64,000 nt of DNA. Origin: Staphylococcus rostri (lineage in GTDB: Bacteria; Bacillota; Bacilli; Staphylococcales; Staphylococcaceae). Position 1 is the stretch's first letter, and the number at the start of each line of letters is the position of its first letter. Positions 41,659-50,134 of this stretch are shown in pieces. A program made the translations under genes and the position numbers. The stretch is taken from the NCBI RefSeq assembly GCF_002902145.1, contig NZ_PPRF01000014.1, positions 1 through 64,000 on the forward strand, in the 5' to 3' direction. A model generated the notes under the pieces. That model ran no database searches and was not told where the DNA came from. It was given only the letters and a program-made list of their open reading frames with translations.

Positions 41659-42570
41659 TTATTCCATATTCTGCATGATTTCTTTGCGTACGTGTTTGGT
41701 TATTGCAACACCGTAGCCCATTTCTTCGGCGTTATATTTGAACGTCGACTTACCTGAGTTATTAAACGCATTTGGAAAAATACCGATTAATTCATGCTTG
41801 TCATTGATAATTGGACTACCGGAATTGCCTTTTCGAGTAATCGCATTGAAGTAGAATTGTGGCTCAACAGTTGTCGCCTTATTTAAATAATAGCCGTTTG
41901 TAATGAACATTTGATGATTGGGTATTTTGGCCAGTTTTGGAAAACGTGACGCAAAATATTTAGGTTGCGGATAGCCAACAATCGTAATCGGGTCTTTAAA
42001 AGACATGGCTTCAATGCTTTTTTCACTAGCAATAGGCATGGGTTTCATTACATTGCTCAAATTTTCATGTGTATGGACTATGGCGACATCTACACCTTTA
42101 ATCATATGCACAGACTTTACCGTAAACGTATAGGGCGTTTGTAGTGGTGACTGCATCGGTTTGAAACGCAACATACTCGGATTAGCAGGGCGATAATTTC
42201 GTTTGCCTGGTTGCGTTTTTGTATCTTCTACTAGATGATTGTTCGTTAAAAGTGTATGGTCATCAATTGCTACCGCCGTTCCTGCAGAATCCGTTTTATA
42301 ATTGATGAAGCGGCCAACAGAACGATAGGTTTTAGGTATGGGTGTGTCGACTGTATCGATGTTTACCGATGCATCATCAATACGTTGTGCTAATTGGAAA
42401 GCCGTCTTACTTCCAGCTTGTTTTTGATAAGCATTATTTGTAACGTTAGCATCTTTAGGGTCATTCGTATCATGAACTTGCACGCCAGATGAACTTGGCC
42501 GTGTCGAGATGAAAATAATAAAGATGATACAAATTAATATTAAAGCGCTTAATAACGTACGTTTTTTCAC
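41659..42570 (-). CDS. membrane-anchored or secreted trypsin-like (V8/exfoliatin-type) serine protease
   Basis: The 303 residues begin with a basic stretch and a hydrophobic helix (about 6-22), with no obvious signal peptidase site, so either anchoring or secretion is possible. The catalytic triad is visible: His112 in LTNNHLVED, Asp161 in KGVDVAIV and Ser250 in RKGNSGSPI, in the order and spacing of the staphylococcal V8/Spl/exfoliative toxin family. FNAITRKGNSG resembles the Glu-specificity region, but specificity cannot be read safely. It is a single gene with its own near-consensus promoter, located between pknB and rsgA where S. aureus, as I recall, has no protease. Confidence 0.87.
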   Translation of the reverse strand: MKKRTLLSALILICIIFIIFISTRPSSSGVQVHDTNDPKDANVTNNAYQKQAGSKTAFQLAQRIDDASVNIDTVDTPIPKTYRSVGRFINYKTDSAGTAVAIDDHTLLTNNHLVEDTKTQPGKRNYRPANPSMLRFKPMQSPLQTPYTFTVKSVHMIKGVDVAIVHTHENLSNVMKPMPIASEKSIEAMSFKDPITIVGYPQPKYFASRFPKLAKIPNHQMFITNGYYLNKATTVEPQFYFNAITRKGNSGSPIINDKHELIGIFPNAFNNSGKSTFKYNAEEMGYGVAITKHVRKEIMQNME

Positions 42571-42609
42571 AATTCAATGACTCCTTATTTGAATAAATGT
42601 TTTGTGAAT

Positions 42610-42638
42610 ATAGTATAAGGTGTAAGGCGACATGTCAA
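42610..42638 (-). promoter_or_regulatory. promoter of the serine protease gene
   Basis: On the minus strand TTGACA (42638-42633), a 17-base spacer and TACTAT (42615-42610) give a near-consensus sigma-A promoter, 40 bases before the protease ATG. This suggests constitutive or repressor-controlled expression. Confidence 0.8.
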
Positions 42639-42652
42639 ATCACACATCAATA

Positions 42653-43108
42653 CTAAAAGGCGATGCGTGATTTAAGTTCATCTAGCTTGTTATAGGATGT
42701 GAAAATAATCGTTTGCTCACGTCCACGAATATAACCGCTTTTGTATTCGTTACCGAGAATAAATGTATTACTGAAGCGGAATAGGTCATATTGGTAATCG
42801 GGCATGGGACATTAATACAAACATTCAAATTAAGCCTGAGATTTTATGTATATGGCATTAGCTGACTGGTATGAAAATACGCTTTTACAAGCTTTTTTCA
42901 TGCCTAGTCAGCCTTGCCGGGGTGGGACGACGGAATCTTTTTAGAAAAATGAGATTCCTGTCCCACTCCCTTGTACCGAATAACTTTGACGTTCGCGCAT
43001 CATAAAGCGTCCTGTAAGATTTACCGCTACAGAAGGGTCTAAATCATATTTTTTGATAAAGGCGCGTTTATATTGATTTCTGTTCGCAAAGTTTTCAAAA
43101 ATCCCCCT
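42653..43108 (-). pseudogene. decayed gene split by an intergenic repeat
   Basis: Two minus-strand stretches read as protein. The upstream one (about 42972-43108) gives GIFENFANRNQYKRAF, then KYDLDPSVAVNLTGRFMM. The downstream one (about 42653-42800) gives DYQYDLFRFSNTFILGNE, then GYIRGREQTIIFTSYNKL, and ends LKSRIAF before TAG. Between them lies an unrelated hairpin-rich repeat. Together they look like the N- and C-terminal portions of one small soluble protein, with no start left. I do not recognise the family. The 708-base gap between the protease and rsgA otherwise holds only promoters. Confidence 0.5.
42790..42972. repeat. hairpin-rich intergenic repeat, second type
   Basis: Two inverted pairs lie in this stretch. 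GCTGACTGG...TGAAAA (about 42860) pairs imperfectly with TTTTCATGCCTAGTCAGC (to about 42912). GTGGGAC-GGAATCT (about 42922) pairs with AGATTCC-GTCCCAC (to about 42967). The second is a GTGGGAC/GTCCCAC hairpin of the kind scattered through staphylococcal genomes. It interrupts the gene remnant on the minus strand. It is not the 159-bp repeat type. Confidence 0.6.
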
Positions 43109-43230
43109 TAAACATAACATTCAAAATTTAATATACAATGAAATTAAAGTGGTGACAAATACACATTCAGTATGTTATACAAACTAATTTGACGTCCGAT
43201 AGTCGGCAACTGTATCCGTGAGCCGTAATT

Positions 43231-43239
43231 TGGTATAAT
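43231..43239 (+). promoter_or_regulatory. extended -10 promoter element for rsgA
   Basis: TGG-TATAAT (43231-43239) is an extended -10 box, 40 bases before the chosen rsgA start and nearly identical to the lspA element. The -35 region is weak. Confidence 0.6.
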
Positions 43240-43278
43240 AAACGTAATTTGAAAAAGAGAATTGGATGAGGTGTGAAT

Positions 43279-44154
43279 TTGAAAACAGGACAAATTATTA
43301 AGTCTTTAAGCGGTGTCTATCGTGTGGAAGTGGATGGGGAACAATTTGACGCCAAACCACGCGGACTGTTTAGAAAGAAGCAAATAACACCAGTGGTTGG
43401 TGATATTGTAGATATAGATTTTGAAACACACGCGGAAGGCTACATTCAACATGTACATACGCGTAAAAATGAATTAAAGCGACCACCAGTGAGTAATATT
43501 GACGTACTTGTGATTGTGATGAGTGCAGTGGAACCGGATTTTTCTACGCAGTTACTGGATCGTTTTCTCGTCATTGCACATTCCTATCATTTATCTCCGC
43601 GCATTGTGATTACTAAAAAAGACTTAACGAACGAAACGCAACGTGCAGAAATTGAACGTTTGCTGGCGGTTTATCAACGCATTGGTTATGACACACAATT
43701 CGTTGGTAAGGAAGACGATGCACAGGCAATCTTTAATGAGTGGCAGCCGGGTATTGCGGTGCTAAGTGGTCAATCAGGCGTCGGTAAGTCAACGTTATTG
43801 AACAGCTATTGCCCAGAGTTGGCATTGGAAACGAATAGTATTTCACAGTCTCTTAATCGTGGGCGACATACAACACGCCACGTTGAGCTATATCCGCGCG
43901 CAAATGGTTATATTGCGGACACACCAGGTTTTAGTGCGTTAGATTTTGACCATATTGACAAGCAAGATTTGGACGACTACTTTATTGAGATTAGCGAGGC
44001 GAGTGAACAATGTAAGTTCCGCGATTGTTCACATACGAATGAGCCAAAGTGTCACGTCAAAGCAATGGTTGAAGCGGGCGAGATTGCAGACTTTAGATAC
44101 CAACATTACGAACAACTACTACAAGAAATTTCTAATCGAAAGGTACGATATTAA
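43279..44154 (+). CDS. rsgA: ribosome small subunit-dependent GTPase A
   Basis: RsgA is a late 30S assembly factor, inhibited by ppGpp in staphylococci. The protein (291 residues from TTG 43279) has an OB-fold N terminus and a circularly permuted GTPase with the NKxD-type ITKKD motif (near 114) before the P-loop GQSGVGKST (near 168) and DTPG (near 218). The C-terminal zinc knuckle has CKFRDCSH and CHV. TTG is preferred because GAGGTG lies 5 bases before it and homologues begin MKTG; a GTG at 43273 overlaps that site. The stop overlaps the rpe ATG. Confidence 0.95.
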   Translation: MKTGQIIKSLSGVYRVEVDGEQFDAKPRGLFRKKQITPVVGDIVDIDFETHAEGYIQHVHTRKNELKRPPVSNIDVLVIVMSAVEPDFSTQLLDRFLVIAHSYHLSPRIVITKKDLTNETQRAEIERLLAVYQRIGYDTQFVGKEDDAQAIFNEWQPGIAVLSGQSGVGKSTLLNSYCPELALETNSISQSLNRGRHTTRHVELYPRANGYIADTPGFSALDFDHIDKQDLDDYFIEISEASEQCKFRDCSHTNEPKCHVKAMVEAGEIADFRYQHYEQLLQEISNRKVRY

Positions 44155-44804
44155 TGACTAAAATACTCCCTTCTTTATTATCTGCAGATTTTTTAACGTT
44201 ACAAGATGAGATTACGGCACTTGAAAAAGCAGGTGTTGACGGTTTGCATTTTGACGTCATGGACGGGCAGTTTGTGCCGAATATTTCTATCGGGTTTCCG
44301 ATTTTAGAGGCGGTTCGACGTGGGACAACATTGCCGATTGATGTCCATTTAATGGTGGCAAATCCTGAAGCATATATTGATGAATTTTGTGAAAAAGGTG
44401 CTGATAAAGTATCCGTACACGTTGAAGCAACACCACATATTCATCGCGCGCTTCAAAAGATACACGCACATGGCAAAGAAGCTGGCGTTGTCTTGAATCC
44501 GGGGACAACTATTGAAGCGATTCGCCCAGTGCTTGCCGATGTTGATTTCGTCTTAGTGATGTCTGTCAATCCGGGCTTTGGCGGCCAAGCATTTATCCCG
44601 TCAAGTCTTGATAAAATTCGTGCACTTAAAGCATTGCGTGAAGAACAAGGTCTAGCATTCCGCATTGAAGTAGACGGTGGTGTGAATGCAGAAACCGCAC
44701 AACAAGTCGTTGATGCAGGTGCAGACTGGTTAGTTGCAGGTTCTTACTTCTTCAATCAAGAGGATTATGCTCAAGCAGTTCAAACATTAAAAGGTGAGGC
44801 GTAA
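44154..44804 (+). CDS. rpe: ribulose-phosphate 3-epimerase
   Basis: Rpe interconverts ribulose 5-phosphate and xylulose 5-phosphate in the pentose phosphate pathway. The 216-residue TIM barrel has ILPSLLSAD at its N terminus, HFDVMDGQFVPN near 33-44 with metal His/Asp, VHLMVANPE near 66, MSVNPGFGGQ near 139 and the final EVDGGV near 174. It is translationally coupled to rsgA and 5 bases before thiN. Confidence 0.96.
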   Translation: MTKILPSLLSADFLTLQDEITALEKAGVDGLHFDVMDGQFVPNISIGFPILEAVRRGTTLPIDVHLMVANPEAYIDEFCEKGADKVSVHVEATPHIHRALQKIHAHGKEAGVVLNPGTTIEAIRPVLADVDFVLVMSVNPGFGGQAFIPSSLDKIRALKALREEQGLAFRIEVDGGVNAETAQQVVDAGADWLVAGSYFFNQEDYAQAVQTLKGEA

Positions 44805-44809
44805 GGACG

Positions 44810-45454
44810 ATGTCAAAACGCATTCATTTGTTGTGTAGTCGCCGCAACGTCCCAGAAACCATTTTTGAACAGCATAAAAATTACCATTGGGCGGGCGTTG
44901 ACCGTGGAACGAAAATTCTTTTGGAACAGGGCATTCAGCCGGTGTTTACAGTAGGGGACTTTGATTCTGTGTCCGATGAAGAACGCGCATGGATTGCAGA
45001 ACGTATTACTATCACACCTGTACCTGCTGAAAAAGCTGATACTGATTTAGCACTTGGTGTCGCACAAGCGATTAAACAGGGCTTTGATGAAATTTGTATT
45101 TATGGCGCGACAGGCGGTCGTCTCGATCATTTTATGGGCGCTATGCAGTTGTTGAAAATGCCTGCTTATCAGAATGCACATATACAGTTGATCGATCAGC
45201 AAAACGAGATTTCTTTATTAACGGCTGGAGAACATACACTACAAAATAATACGCGCTATCAATATATTTCATTCGTACCTGCGACTGATGACGTGACGTT
45301 ATCATTACATGGTTTTAAATATGACTTGGAACAAGAAGTATTAGCGCAAGGGTCTACGTTGACCATTTCAAATGAATTTGACGGGGCAACAGCCCGAGTC
45401 ATTGTGCATAAAGGGATGGTTTATCAAATGCGCAGTCGTGATAAGAAAGATTAA
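44810..45454 (+). CDS. thiN: thiamine pyrophosphokinase
   Basis: ThiN makes thiamine diphosphate from thiamine and ATP. The 214 residues contain the TPK catalytic block VGDFDSVS near 47-54, EKADTDLAL near 77-85 and YGATGGRLDHFMG near 102-114; a C-terminal thiamine-binding domain follows. It lies last in the rsgA-rpe-thiN unit and is followed by a terminator at 45465. Confidence 0.95.
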   Translation: MSKRIHLLCSRRNVPETIFEQHKNYHWAGVDRGTKILLEQGIQPVFTVGDFDSVSDEERAWIAERITITPVPAEKADTDLALGVAQAIKQGFDEICIYGATGGRLDHFMGAMQLLKMPAYQNAHIQLIDQQNEISLLTAGEHTLQNNTRYQYISFVPATDDVTLSLHGFKYDLEQEVLAQGSTLTISNEFDGATARVIVHKGMVYQMRSRDKKD

Positions 45455-45464
45455 TCTATCAAGT

Positions 45465-45492
45465 GGGATGGCATACGCCGTTCCGCTTTTTT
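45465..45492 (+). terminator. thiN terminator
   Basis: GGGATGGC (45465-45472) pairs with GCCGTTCC (45477-45484) with two G-U pairs, followed by GC and six T. Confidence 0.8.
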
Positions 45493-45497
45493 GATAA

Positions 45498-45766
45498 ATA
45501 GCGGTAAAAAGTTTTAGTCGAACAATTAAATCTAGGTGAGATGCTTTATAGCGTTTATATGCTTGTTCAAGAACTGAGAGACGCATAGAAACATAGGGTT
45601 AAAGCAGAGTGAGAAAAAGAACGTATTAGCCGGAGTGAGGCGCCTTGGCAAGCGAGCAATCAAGAAACGATGATATTCAAAAAGCGCACAATCACAAAGG
45701 GGTGTAAGATAAATGTAGAAAGCTATTCCACCACAGAAGCTGAACAGCCCAAAAAAGCGCACAAAA
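45498..45766. other. intergenic stretch without recognisable gene
   Basis: About 270 bases lie between the thiN and rpmB terminators. Plus-strand reading from an ATG near 45541 gives a short phrase (MLYSVYMLVQELRDA), then stops; no ribosome site or long frame supports a gene on either strand. It might be a heavily decayed gene or an untranslated RNA, but I see no evidence strong enough to name either. Confidence 0.3.
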
Positions 45767-45797
45767 AAAACGAGACTTCCACATATAGTCTCGTTTT
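45767..45797. terminator. rpmB terminator
   Basis: AAAACGAGACT (45767-45777) pairs perfectly with AGTCTCGTTTT (45787-45797). The minus-strand side runs into a T-rich tract (complement of the A run at 45763), fitting termination of rpmB. Confidence 0.9.
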
Positions 45798-45815
45798 GAT
45801 CTTCATAATATAAAA

Positions 45816-46004
45816 TTATACGCGTGTTACTTTACCTGATTTTAAAGCACGTGTAGAAACCCAAACTTTTTTAGGTTTACCATCAACAAGGATTCTCACT
45901 TTTTGTAAGTTCGCATTCCAACGACGCTTCGTTGAGTTCAATGCGTGTGAGCGTCTGTTACCAGTTGATGCTTTACGTCCTGTTACGAAACATTCTTTAC
46001 CCAT
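45816..46004 (-). CDS. rpmB: 50S ribosomal protein L28
   Basis: This basic 62-residue L28 begins [20 protein letters not shown] and ends KSGKVTRV. Only one Cys is present, so it is the zinc-free form. Two ATG codons are adjacent after AAAGGAGG; the second (46004) matches the usual protein start. It is a single gene on the minus strand between thiN and the Asp23-like gene, as in S. aureus. Confidence 0.97.
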   Translation of the reverse strand: MGKECFVTGRKASTGNRRSHALNSTKRRWNANLQKVRILVDGKPKKVWVSTRALKSGKVTRV

Positions 46005-46057
46005 CATCGTACCTCCTTTAAGAAATACAAATACACTTTGCTACTACATACTACGGT

Positions 46058-46086
46058 AATATACCATAATCACAGCATGTGTGCAA
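46058..46086 (-). promoter_or_regulatory. rpmB promoter
   Basis: On the minus strand TTGCAC (46086-46081), 17 bases ending in TGG, and TATATT (46063-46058) form a strong promoter with an extended -10, about 53 bases before the rpmB start. Confidence 0.8.
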
Positions 46087-46117
46087 TAAAAATATAAACG
46101 TTAATTCATAAATCGCT

Positions 46118-46145
46118 TTGTGTAACTACAAGTTTCTGTTATAAT
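46118..46145 (+). promoter_or_regulatory. promoter of the asp23-fakA unit with long leader
   Basis: TTGTGT (46118-46123), a 16-base spacer and TATAAT (46140-46145) form a sigma-A-type promoter. It implies a leader of about 215 nt. The leader has a small hairpin GATAGA / TCTATC near 46167-46186 followed by a short T run, which could attenuate transcription, but no known riboswitch fold is recognised. Confidence 0.6.
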
Positions 46146-46366
46146 TTACTATTGTGATTACGTATAAGATAGAAGAAAGTGTCTATCAAGCTTTTTTCAG
46201 CGTCTTATGTTATTCATTATAGTAGCGTACATATTCCTTGCATAGTAGAATATAACTAAGCTGGAATGAACATCGCGAAATGTAAGTAACAGAAATATTG
46301 AATAATGAAACTTCGAATGACGAACATACAAGTAGAAACAAAATGTAGAATAGGAGGCGTTACGAT

Positions 46367-46741
46367 ATGGCATTAGAAATTACAAATGATTATGGCAGTA
46401 TTGATATTTCAAATGAGGTGATTGCTTCTGTAGTAGGCGGTAAAGCAGTCGAGTGTTACGGGATTGTCGGTATGGCTTCTCGTCAACAAGTACGTGATGG
46501 TATTGCTGAAATTTTAGGTCATGAGAATTACGCAAAAGGGATTGTTGTAAGAGAAAATGACGGCATTTTAGATGTAGATATGTATATTATCGTAAGCTAC
46601 GGCGTTAAGATTTCAGAAGTGGCACAAAACGTACAATCAACAGTTAAGTATACGTTAGAACACACACTTAAACTTAAAGTAAACTCAGTTAATATATTCG
46701 TACAAGGTGTACGTTTTAACAACGACGGGAACGACAAATAG
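46367..46741 (+). CDS. Asp23/Gls24 family envelope stress response protein
   Basis: The 124-residue protein has the Asp23/Gls24 (DUF322) pattern: IDISNEVIASVVGGKAVECYGIVGMA (split about residues 13-38), GILDVDMYIIVSYGVKI in the middle and the terminal helix-strand VNSVNIFVQGVRF. Members bind membrane anchors and act in envelope homeostasis. AGGAGGCG precedes the ATG. It lies 12 bases upstream of fakA, as its YloU homologue lies before YloV in Bacillus. It is not the main alkaline-shock protein Asp23 itself, so no symbol is given. Confidence 0.9.
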   Translation: MALEITNDYGSIDISNEVIASVVGGKAVECYGIVGMASRQQVRDGIAEILGHENYAKGIVVRENDGILDVDMYIIVSYGVKISEVAQNVQSTVKYTLEHTLKLKVNSVNIFVQGVRFNNDGNDK

Positions 46742-46753
46742 GAGGACATTCGC

Positions 46754-48421
46754 ATGATTACGAAAATCAACGGTAATCTATTTGCCGACATGATTATACA
46801 AGGGGCTCAAAACTTATCAAACAATGCTGATTTGGTCGATTCATTAAACGTGTATCCAGTGCCAGACGGTGACACAGGAACAAATATGAACCTGTCAATG
46901 ACTTCGGGGAAAGAAGAAGTTCAAAATAACCCATCAAGCCACATTGGTAACTTAGGGAAGTCATTCTCTAAAGGTCTTTTAATGGGTGCTCGTGGTAACT
47001 CAGGTGTTATTTTGTCACAAATCTTCAGAGGTTTTTCTAAAGCATTAGAAGAAGAAAGCGAAATCGACGCTAAAGGTTTTGCGCGCAGTTTCGATGCTGG
47101 TGTAAAAACGGCTTATAAAGCGGTTATGAAGCCGGTTGAAGGGACAATCTTAACAGTTGCCAAAGATGCTGGACAAGCGGCAATTGATACAGCTGAAAAG
47201 ACAGAGGATTGTTTAGAAATTATGACAGCTGTTTATGAAGCGGCACAAAAATCTTTAGAAAATACACCAAACTTATTACCGGTATTGAAAGAAGTGGGTG
47301 TTGTCGATAGTGGTGGTAAAGGTTTAACACTTGTGTATGAAGGTTTCCTTAAAGCAATGAAAGGTGAAACAATCGAGCCACAAACACCAAAAGTAGACAA
47401 AGAAGAATTTTTCAATGACGACCATGATTTCCATGGCGTTATCAATACAGAAGACATCGTTTATGGTTACTGTACGGAAATGATGGTACGTTTCCAATCA
47501 GGTAAAGCACCATTTGACGAAGCAACTTTCAGAGAAGACATGAGCAAGTTCGGTGATTCATTACTTGTGATCAGTGATGATGAAATCGTGAAAGTACACG
47601 TACATACAGAAACACCAGGTGAAGTTTTCACTTTCGGTCAAAAGTATGGAGAATTAATTAAAGTTAAAGCTGAAAACATGCGTGAACAACACCGTGAAGT
47701 ATTACGTAAAGAAGCAGCTAATGCCGATAAACAAGCAGCTGCTGAACCAAAAACAGCTGAAAAGGTAGAAACAGCAATTATTACAATCTCAATGGGTGAC
47801 GGTATTACGGAACTCTTTAAATCAATGGGTGCCACACATATCATTAGTGGTGGTCAAACAATGAACCCATCTACAGAAGATATCGTAACAGTGATTCAAG
47901 AAAGTGGTTGTAAACGTGCGATCATCTTACCAAACAACAAAAACATTCAAATGGCAAGTCAACAAGCCGCTGAAATCGTTGATGTTGAAGCAGTTGTCGT
48001 ACCAACACGCACAGTGCCACAAGGTATTGCGGCGATGTTTAGTTATGATACAACAGCGTCAATTGAAGACAATGCTGAAGCGATGACGGCAGCACTTGCT
48101 AATGTAAAATCAGGTTCTATCACATATGCGGTTCGTGACACGAAAATCGATGGCATTAACATCGAAAAAGGTGCGTACATGGGCTTAGTAGAAGATAAAA
48201 TTATTGTAAGTGACCGCGACGTTGAAGCAACGTTGAAACAAACGTTAGAAGCAATGATTGATGAAGATAGTGAAATCTTAACGGTAATTGCTGGTGAAGA
48301 AGCGACAGAAGCACAAACAGCATTTATCGAATCATTCGTGGAAGAACACTTTGAAGACCTTGAGCTTGAAGTTCAAGAAGGTCAACAGCCAATCTATCCA
48401 TACTTATTCTCAGTAGAGTAG
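46754..48421 (+). CDS. fakA: fatty acid kinase catalytic subunit
   Basis: FakA phosphorylates fatty acids bound to FakB, feeding host fatty acids into phospholipid synthesis through PlsX/PlsY; in S. aureus its loss changes virulence gene expression. The 555 residues have an N-terminal DAK2 ATP-binding domain with [14 protein letters not shown] near 31-44 and [15 protein letters not shown] near 75-89. A middle domain and a C-terminal DegV-like domain with [12 protein letters not shown] near 359 follow. The kinase domain lacks an obvious defect. It follows the Asp23-like gene with AGGAGGAC as ribosome site. Confidence 0.95.
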   Translation: MITKINGNLFADMIIQGAQNLSNNADLVDSLNVYPVPDGDTGTNMNLSMTSGKEEVQNNPSSHIGNLGKSFSKGLLMGARGNSGVILSQIFRGFSKALEEESEIDAKGFARSFDAGVKTAYKAVMKPVEGTILTVAKDAGQAAIDTAEKTEDCLEIMTAVYEAAQKSLENTPNLLPVLKEVGVVDSGGKGLTLVYEGFLKAMKGETIEPQTPKVDKEEFFNDDHDFHGVINTEDIVYGYCTEMMVRFQSGKAPFDEATFREDMSKFGDSLLVISDDEIVKVHVHTETPGEVFTFGQKYGELIKVKAENMREQHREVLRKEAANADKQAAAEPKTAEKVETAIITISMGDGITELFKSMGATHIISGGQTMNPSTEDIVTVIQESGCKRAIILPNNKNIQMASQQAAEIVDVEAVVVPTRTVPQGIAAMFSYDTTASIEDNAEAMTAALANVKSGSITYAVRDTKIDGINIEKGAYMGLVEDKIIVSDRDVEATLKQTLEAMIDEDSEILTVIAGEEATEAQTAFIESFVEEHFEDLELEVQEGQQPIYPYLFSVE

Positions 48422-48441
48422 GTTGTACCGTCTATAACAGT

Positions 48442-48487
48442 GGGGCAAGAATCTTTGTATGAACAGAAGATTGTTGTCCCGCTTTTT
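48442..48487 (+). terminator. fakA terminator
   Basis: GGGGCAAGAATCTT (48442-48455) pairs with AAGATTGTTGTCCC (48467-48480) with one mismatch and one G-U pair, followed by GC and five T. Confidence 0.88.
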
Positions 48488-48583
48488 CTATGTCTAACAT
48501 ATTACAAACGTAGAGGTTCATTAAAAAAGTTAGAATTGTTATAATAGATTTACATTTTATTGAAAAAGTACAGGGGGGAAACT

Positions 48584-49249
48584 ATGAAGTTTAAAAGTGT
48601 GTTCGATATTATTGGTCCGACGATGGTAGGGCCTTCGTCATCACATACAGCGGGGGCTGTGCGAATTGGGCTTGTCGCAAGGTCGTTGTTTGGGGGACAG
48701 CCAGCACAAGCGGATATTTACTTATTCGGTTCGTTTATGGAGACGTATAAAGGTCACGGTACAGATGTCGCATTGGTCGGTGGCTTGCTGGGGTATGATA
48801 CGGATGATAGTCGTATTGAATCAAGCCTTGAGACTGCGAAAGACTTAGGTATGCGTGTCAACTTTATTGAAATGTCAGAAGAACGTTCGCATCCGAATAC
48901 GGCGATTATTGATATGACAGATGGCGAGACGACGATTTCTGTGGAAGGTGTTTCTATCGGTGGGGGCAAAATTGAAATTGTGGCGATTAATGGCTTTCCA
49001 ATCAATATTAGTGGTAACTATCCAACATTGCTTGTTTTTCATAAAGATACGTTCGGCACGATTGGTAAAGTGGCGAATGTGCTAGGTGAACACAGCATTA
49101 ATGTAGGGAGTATGCATGTGTCGCGTAAGGAGAAAGGCGATCAAGCGTTGATGACGTGCGAGTTAGACGAATCAGTCGGCGCAGACATCATTGAAGAGAT
49201 TCGCCAAATACCAGGCATTATAACGGTATCATTAATGGGAGAAGATTGA
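48584..49249 (+). CDS. sdaAB: L-serine dehydratase, iron-sulfur-dependent, beta subunit
   Basis: With SdaAA it deaminates L-serine to pyruvate using a 4Fe-4S cluster. The 221 residues begin with the conserved IGPTMVGPSSSHTAGAVRIG block (residues about 8-27) and finish with an ACT regulatory domain (VANVLGEHSINVGSMHV near 165). The ATG at 48584 follows AGGGGGGAAACT; the earlier ATG at 48560 overlaps it. TGT-TATAAT at 48537-48545 is an extended -10. sdaAA follows by 13 bases. As I recall, in S. aureus these genes lie elsewhere, so the position between fakA and recG is lineage-specific. Confidence 0.94.
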   Translation: MKFKSVFDIIGPTMVGPSSSHTAGAVRIGLVARSLFGGQPAQADIYLFGSFMETYKGHGTDVALVGGLLGYDTDDSRIESSLETAKDLGMRVNFIEMSEERSHPNTAIIDMTDGETTISVEGVSIGGGKIEIVAINGFPINISGNYPTLLVFHKDTFGTIGKVANVLGEHSINVGSMHVSRKEKGDQALMTCELDESVGADIIEEIRQIPGIITVSLMGED

Positions 49250-49262
49250 TTGGAGGGATAGG

Positions 49263-50132
49263 ATGTTTAAAAGTGTTGAAGAATTAATCGCAAAATGTGA
49301 AGCAGAAGGTAAAGCGATTCATGAAGTGATGCTTGAACAAGAAATGACAGTCACAGGAATGACACGTGAAGAGGTCTATACGAACATGGACCGCAACTTG
49401 ACAACGATGGAAAATGCGGTAGCTGAAGGGCTTGAAGGTGTGACATCTAAAACAGGTTTAACAGGTGGCGATGCAGTACTCATGCAACGTTATATCGCCA
49501 GTGGCCGTTCATTAGCTGGTGATTTAGTGTTAGATGCCATTAGTAAAGCTGTGGCGACGAATGAAGTCAATGCAGCGATGGGCAAAATTTGCGCGACACC
49601 AACAGCAGGGTCAGCGGGTGTCGTTCCAGGTGTGCTATTTGCGTTGAAGGACAAGTTGCAATTGGATCGACAAGGCATGTTGAATTTCTTGTTAACAGCC
49701 GGTGCATTTGGATTTGTTGTAGCGAATAACGCATCCATTTCAGGTGCGGCAGGTGGTTGCCAAGCCGAAGTGGGTTCGGCGAGTGCAATGGCAGCGGCAG
49801 CGATTGTTGAAGCAGCAGGTGGCACACCGCAACAATCTGCGGAAGGCTTTGCGATTTGTATGAAAAATATGTTGGGACTTGTTTGTGATCCGGTTGCAGG
49901 TCTTGTAGAAGTCCCTTGTGTAAAACGTAATGCGGCAGGGGCATCTAATGCGATTGTTTCCGCAGATATGGCACTTGCTGGGATTACGTCACGTATCCCG
50001 ACTGATGAAGTCATTGACGCAATGTACCGCATTGGACAAACGATGCCAGTGGCGTTGCGTGAAACAGGTCGCGGTGGCCTAGCAGGTACACCGACAGGCC
50101 AGCGTTTAAAACAACAAATATTTGGTGATTAA
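49263..50132 (+). CDS. sdaAA: L-serine dehydratase, iron-sulfur-dependent, alpha subunit
   Basis: The 289-residue catalytic subunit has the cluster-ligand Cys in [11 protein letters not shown] near 118, [10 protein letters not shown] near 163 and [14 protein letters not shown] near 203, in the usual order. It is rich in Ala and Gly ([11 protein letters not shown]), as is typical. GGAGGGATAGG precedes the ATG. Together with SdaAB it drains serine to pyruvate; no cognate transporter lies adjacent. recG follows after 2 bases. Confidence 0.95.
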   Translation: MFKSVEELIAKCEAEGKAIHEVMLEQEMTVTGMTREEVYTNMDRNLTTMENAVAEGLEGVTSKTGLTGGDAVLMQRYIASGRSLAGDLVLDAISKAVATNEVNAAMGKICATPTAGSAGVVPGVLFALKDKLQLDRQGMLNFLLTAGAFGFVVANNASISGAAGGCQAEVGSASAMAAAAIVEAAGGTPQQSAEGFAICMKNMLGLVCDPVAGLVEVPCVKRNAAGASNAIVSADMALAGITSRIPTDEVIDAMYRIGQTMPVALRETGRGGLAGTPTGQRLKQQIFGD

Positions 50133-50134
50133 AC

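Noticed and set aside
45532-45762. 76-residue minus-strand frame between thiN and rpmB
   Set aside because: Phe/Cys-rich composition, no ribosome site and no recognisable pattern.
46146-46366. Riboswitch in the long asp23-fakA leader
   Set aside because: Only a small hairpin with a short T run is visible; no known riboswitch or T-box elements could be matched.
49490-50032. 180- and 125-residue frames opposite sdaAA
   Set aside because: Antisense shadows; the Ala/Gly-rich coding strand makes long open complements.
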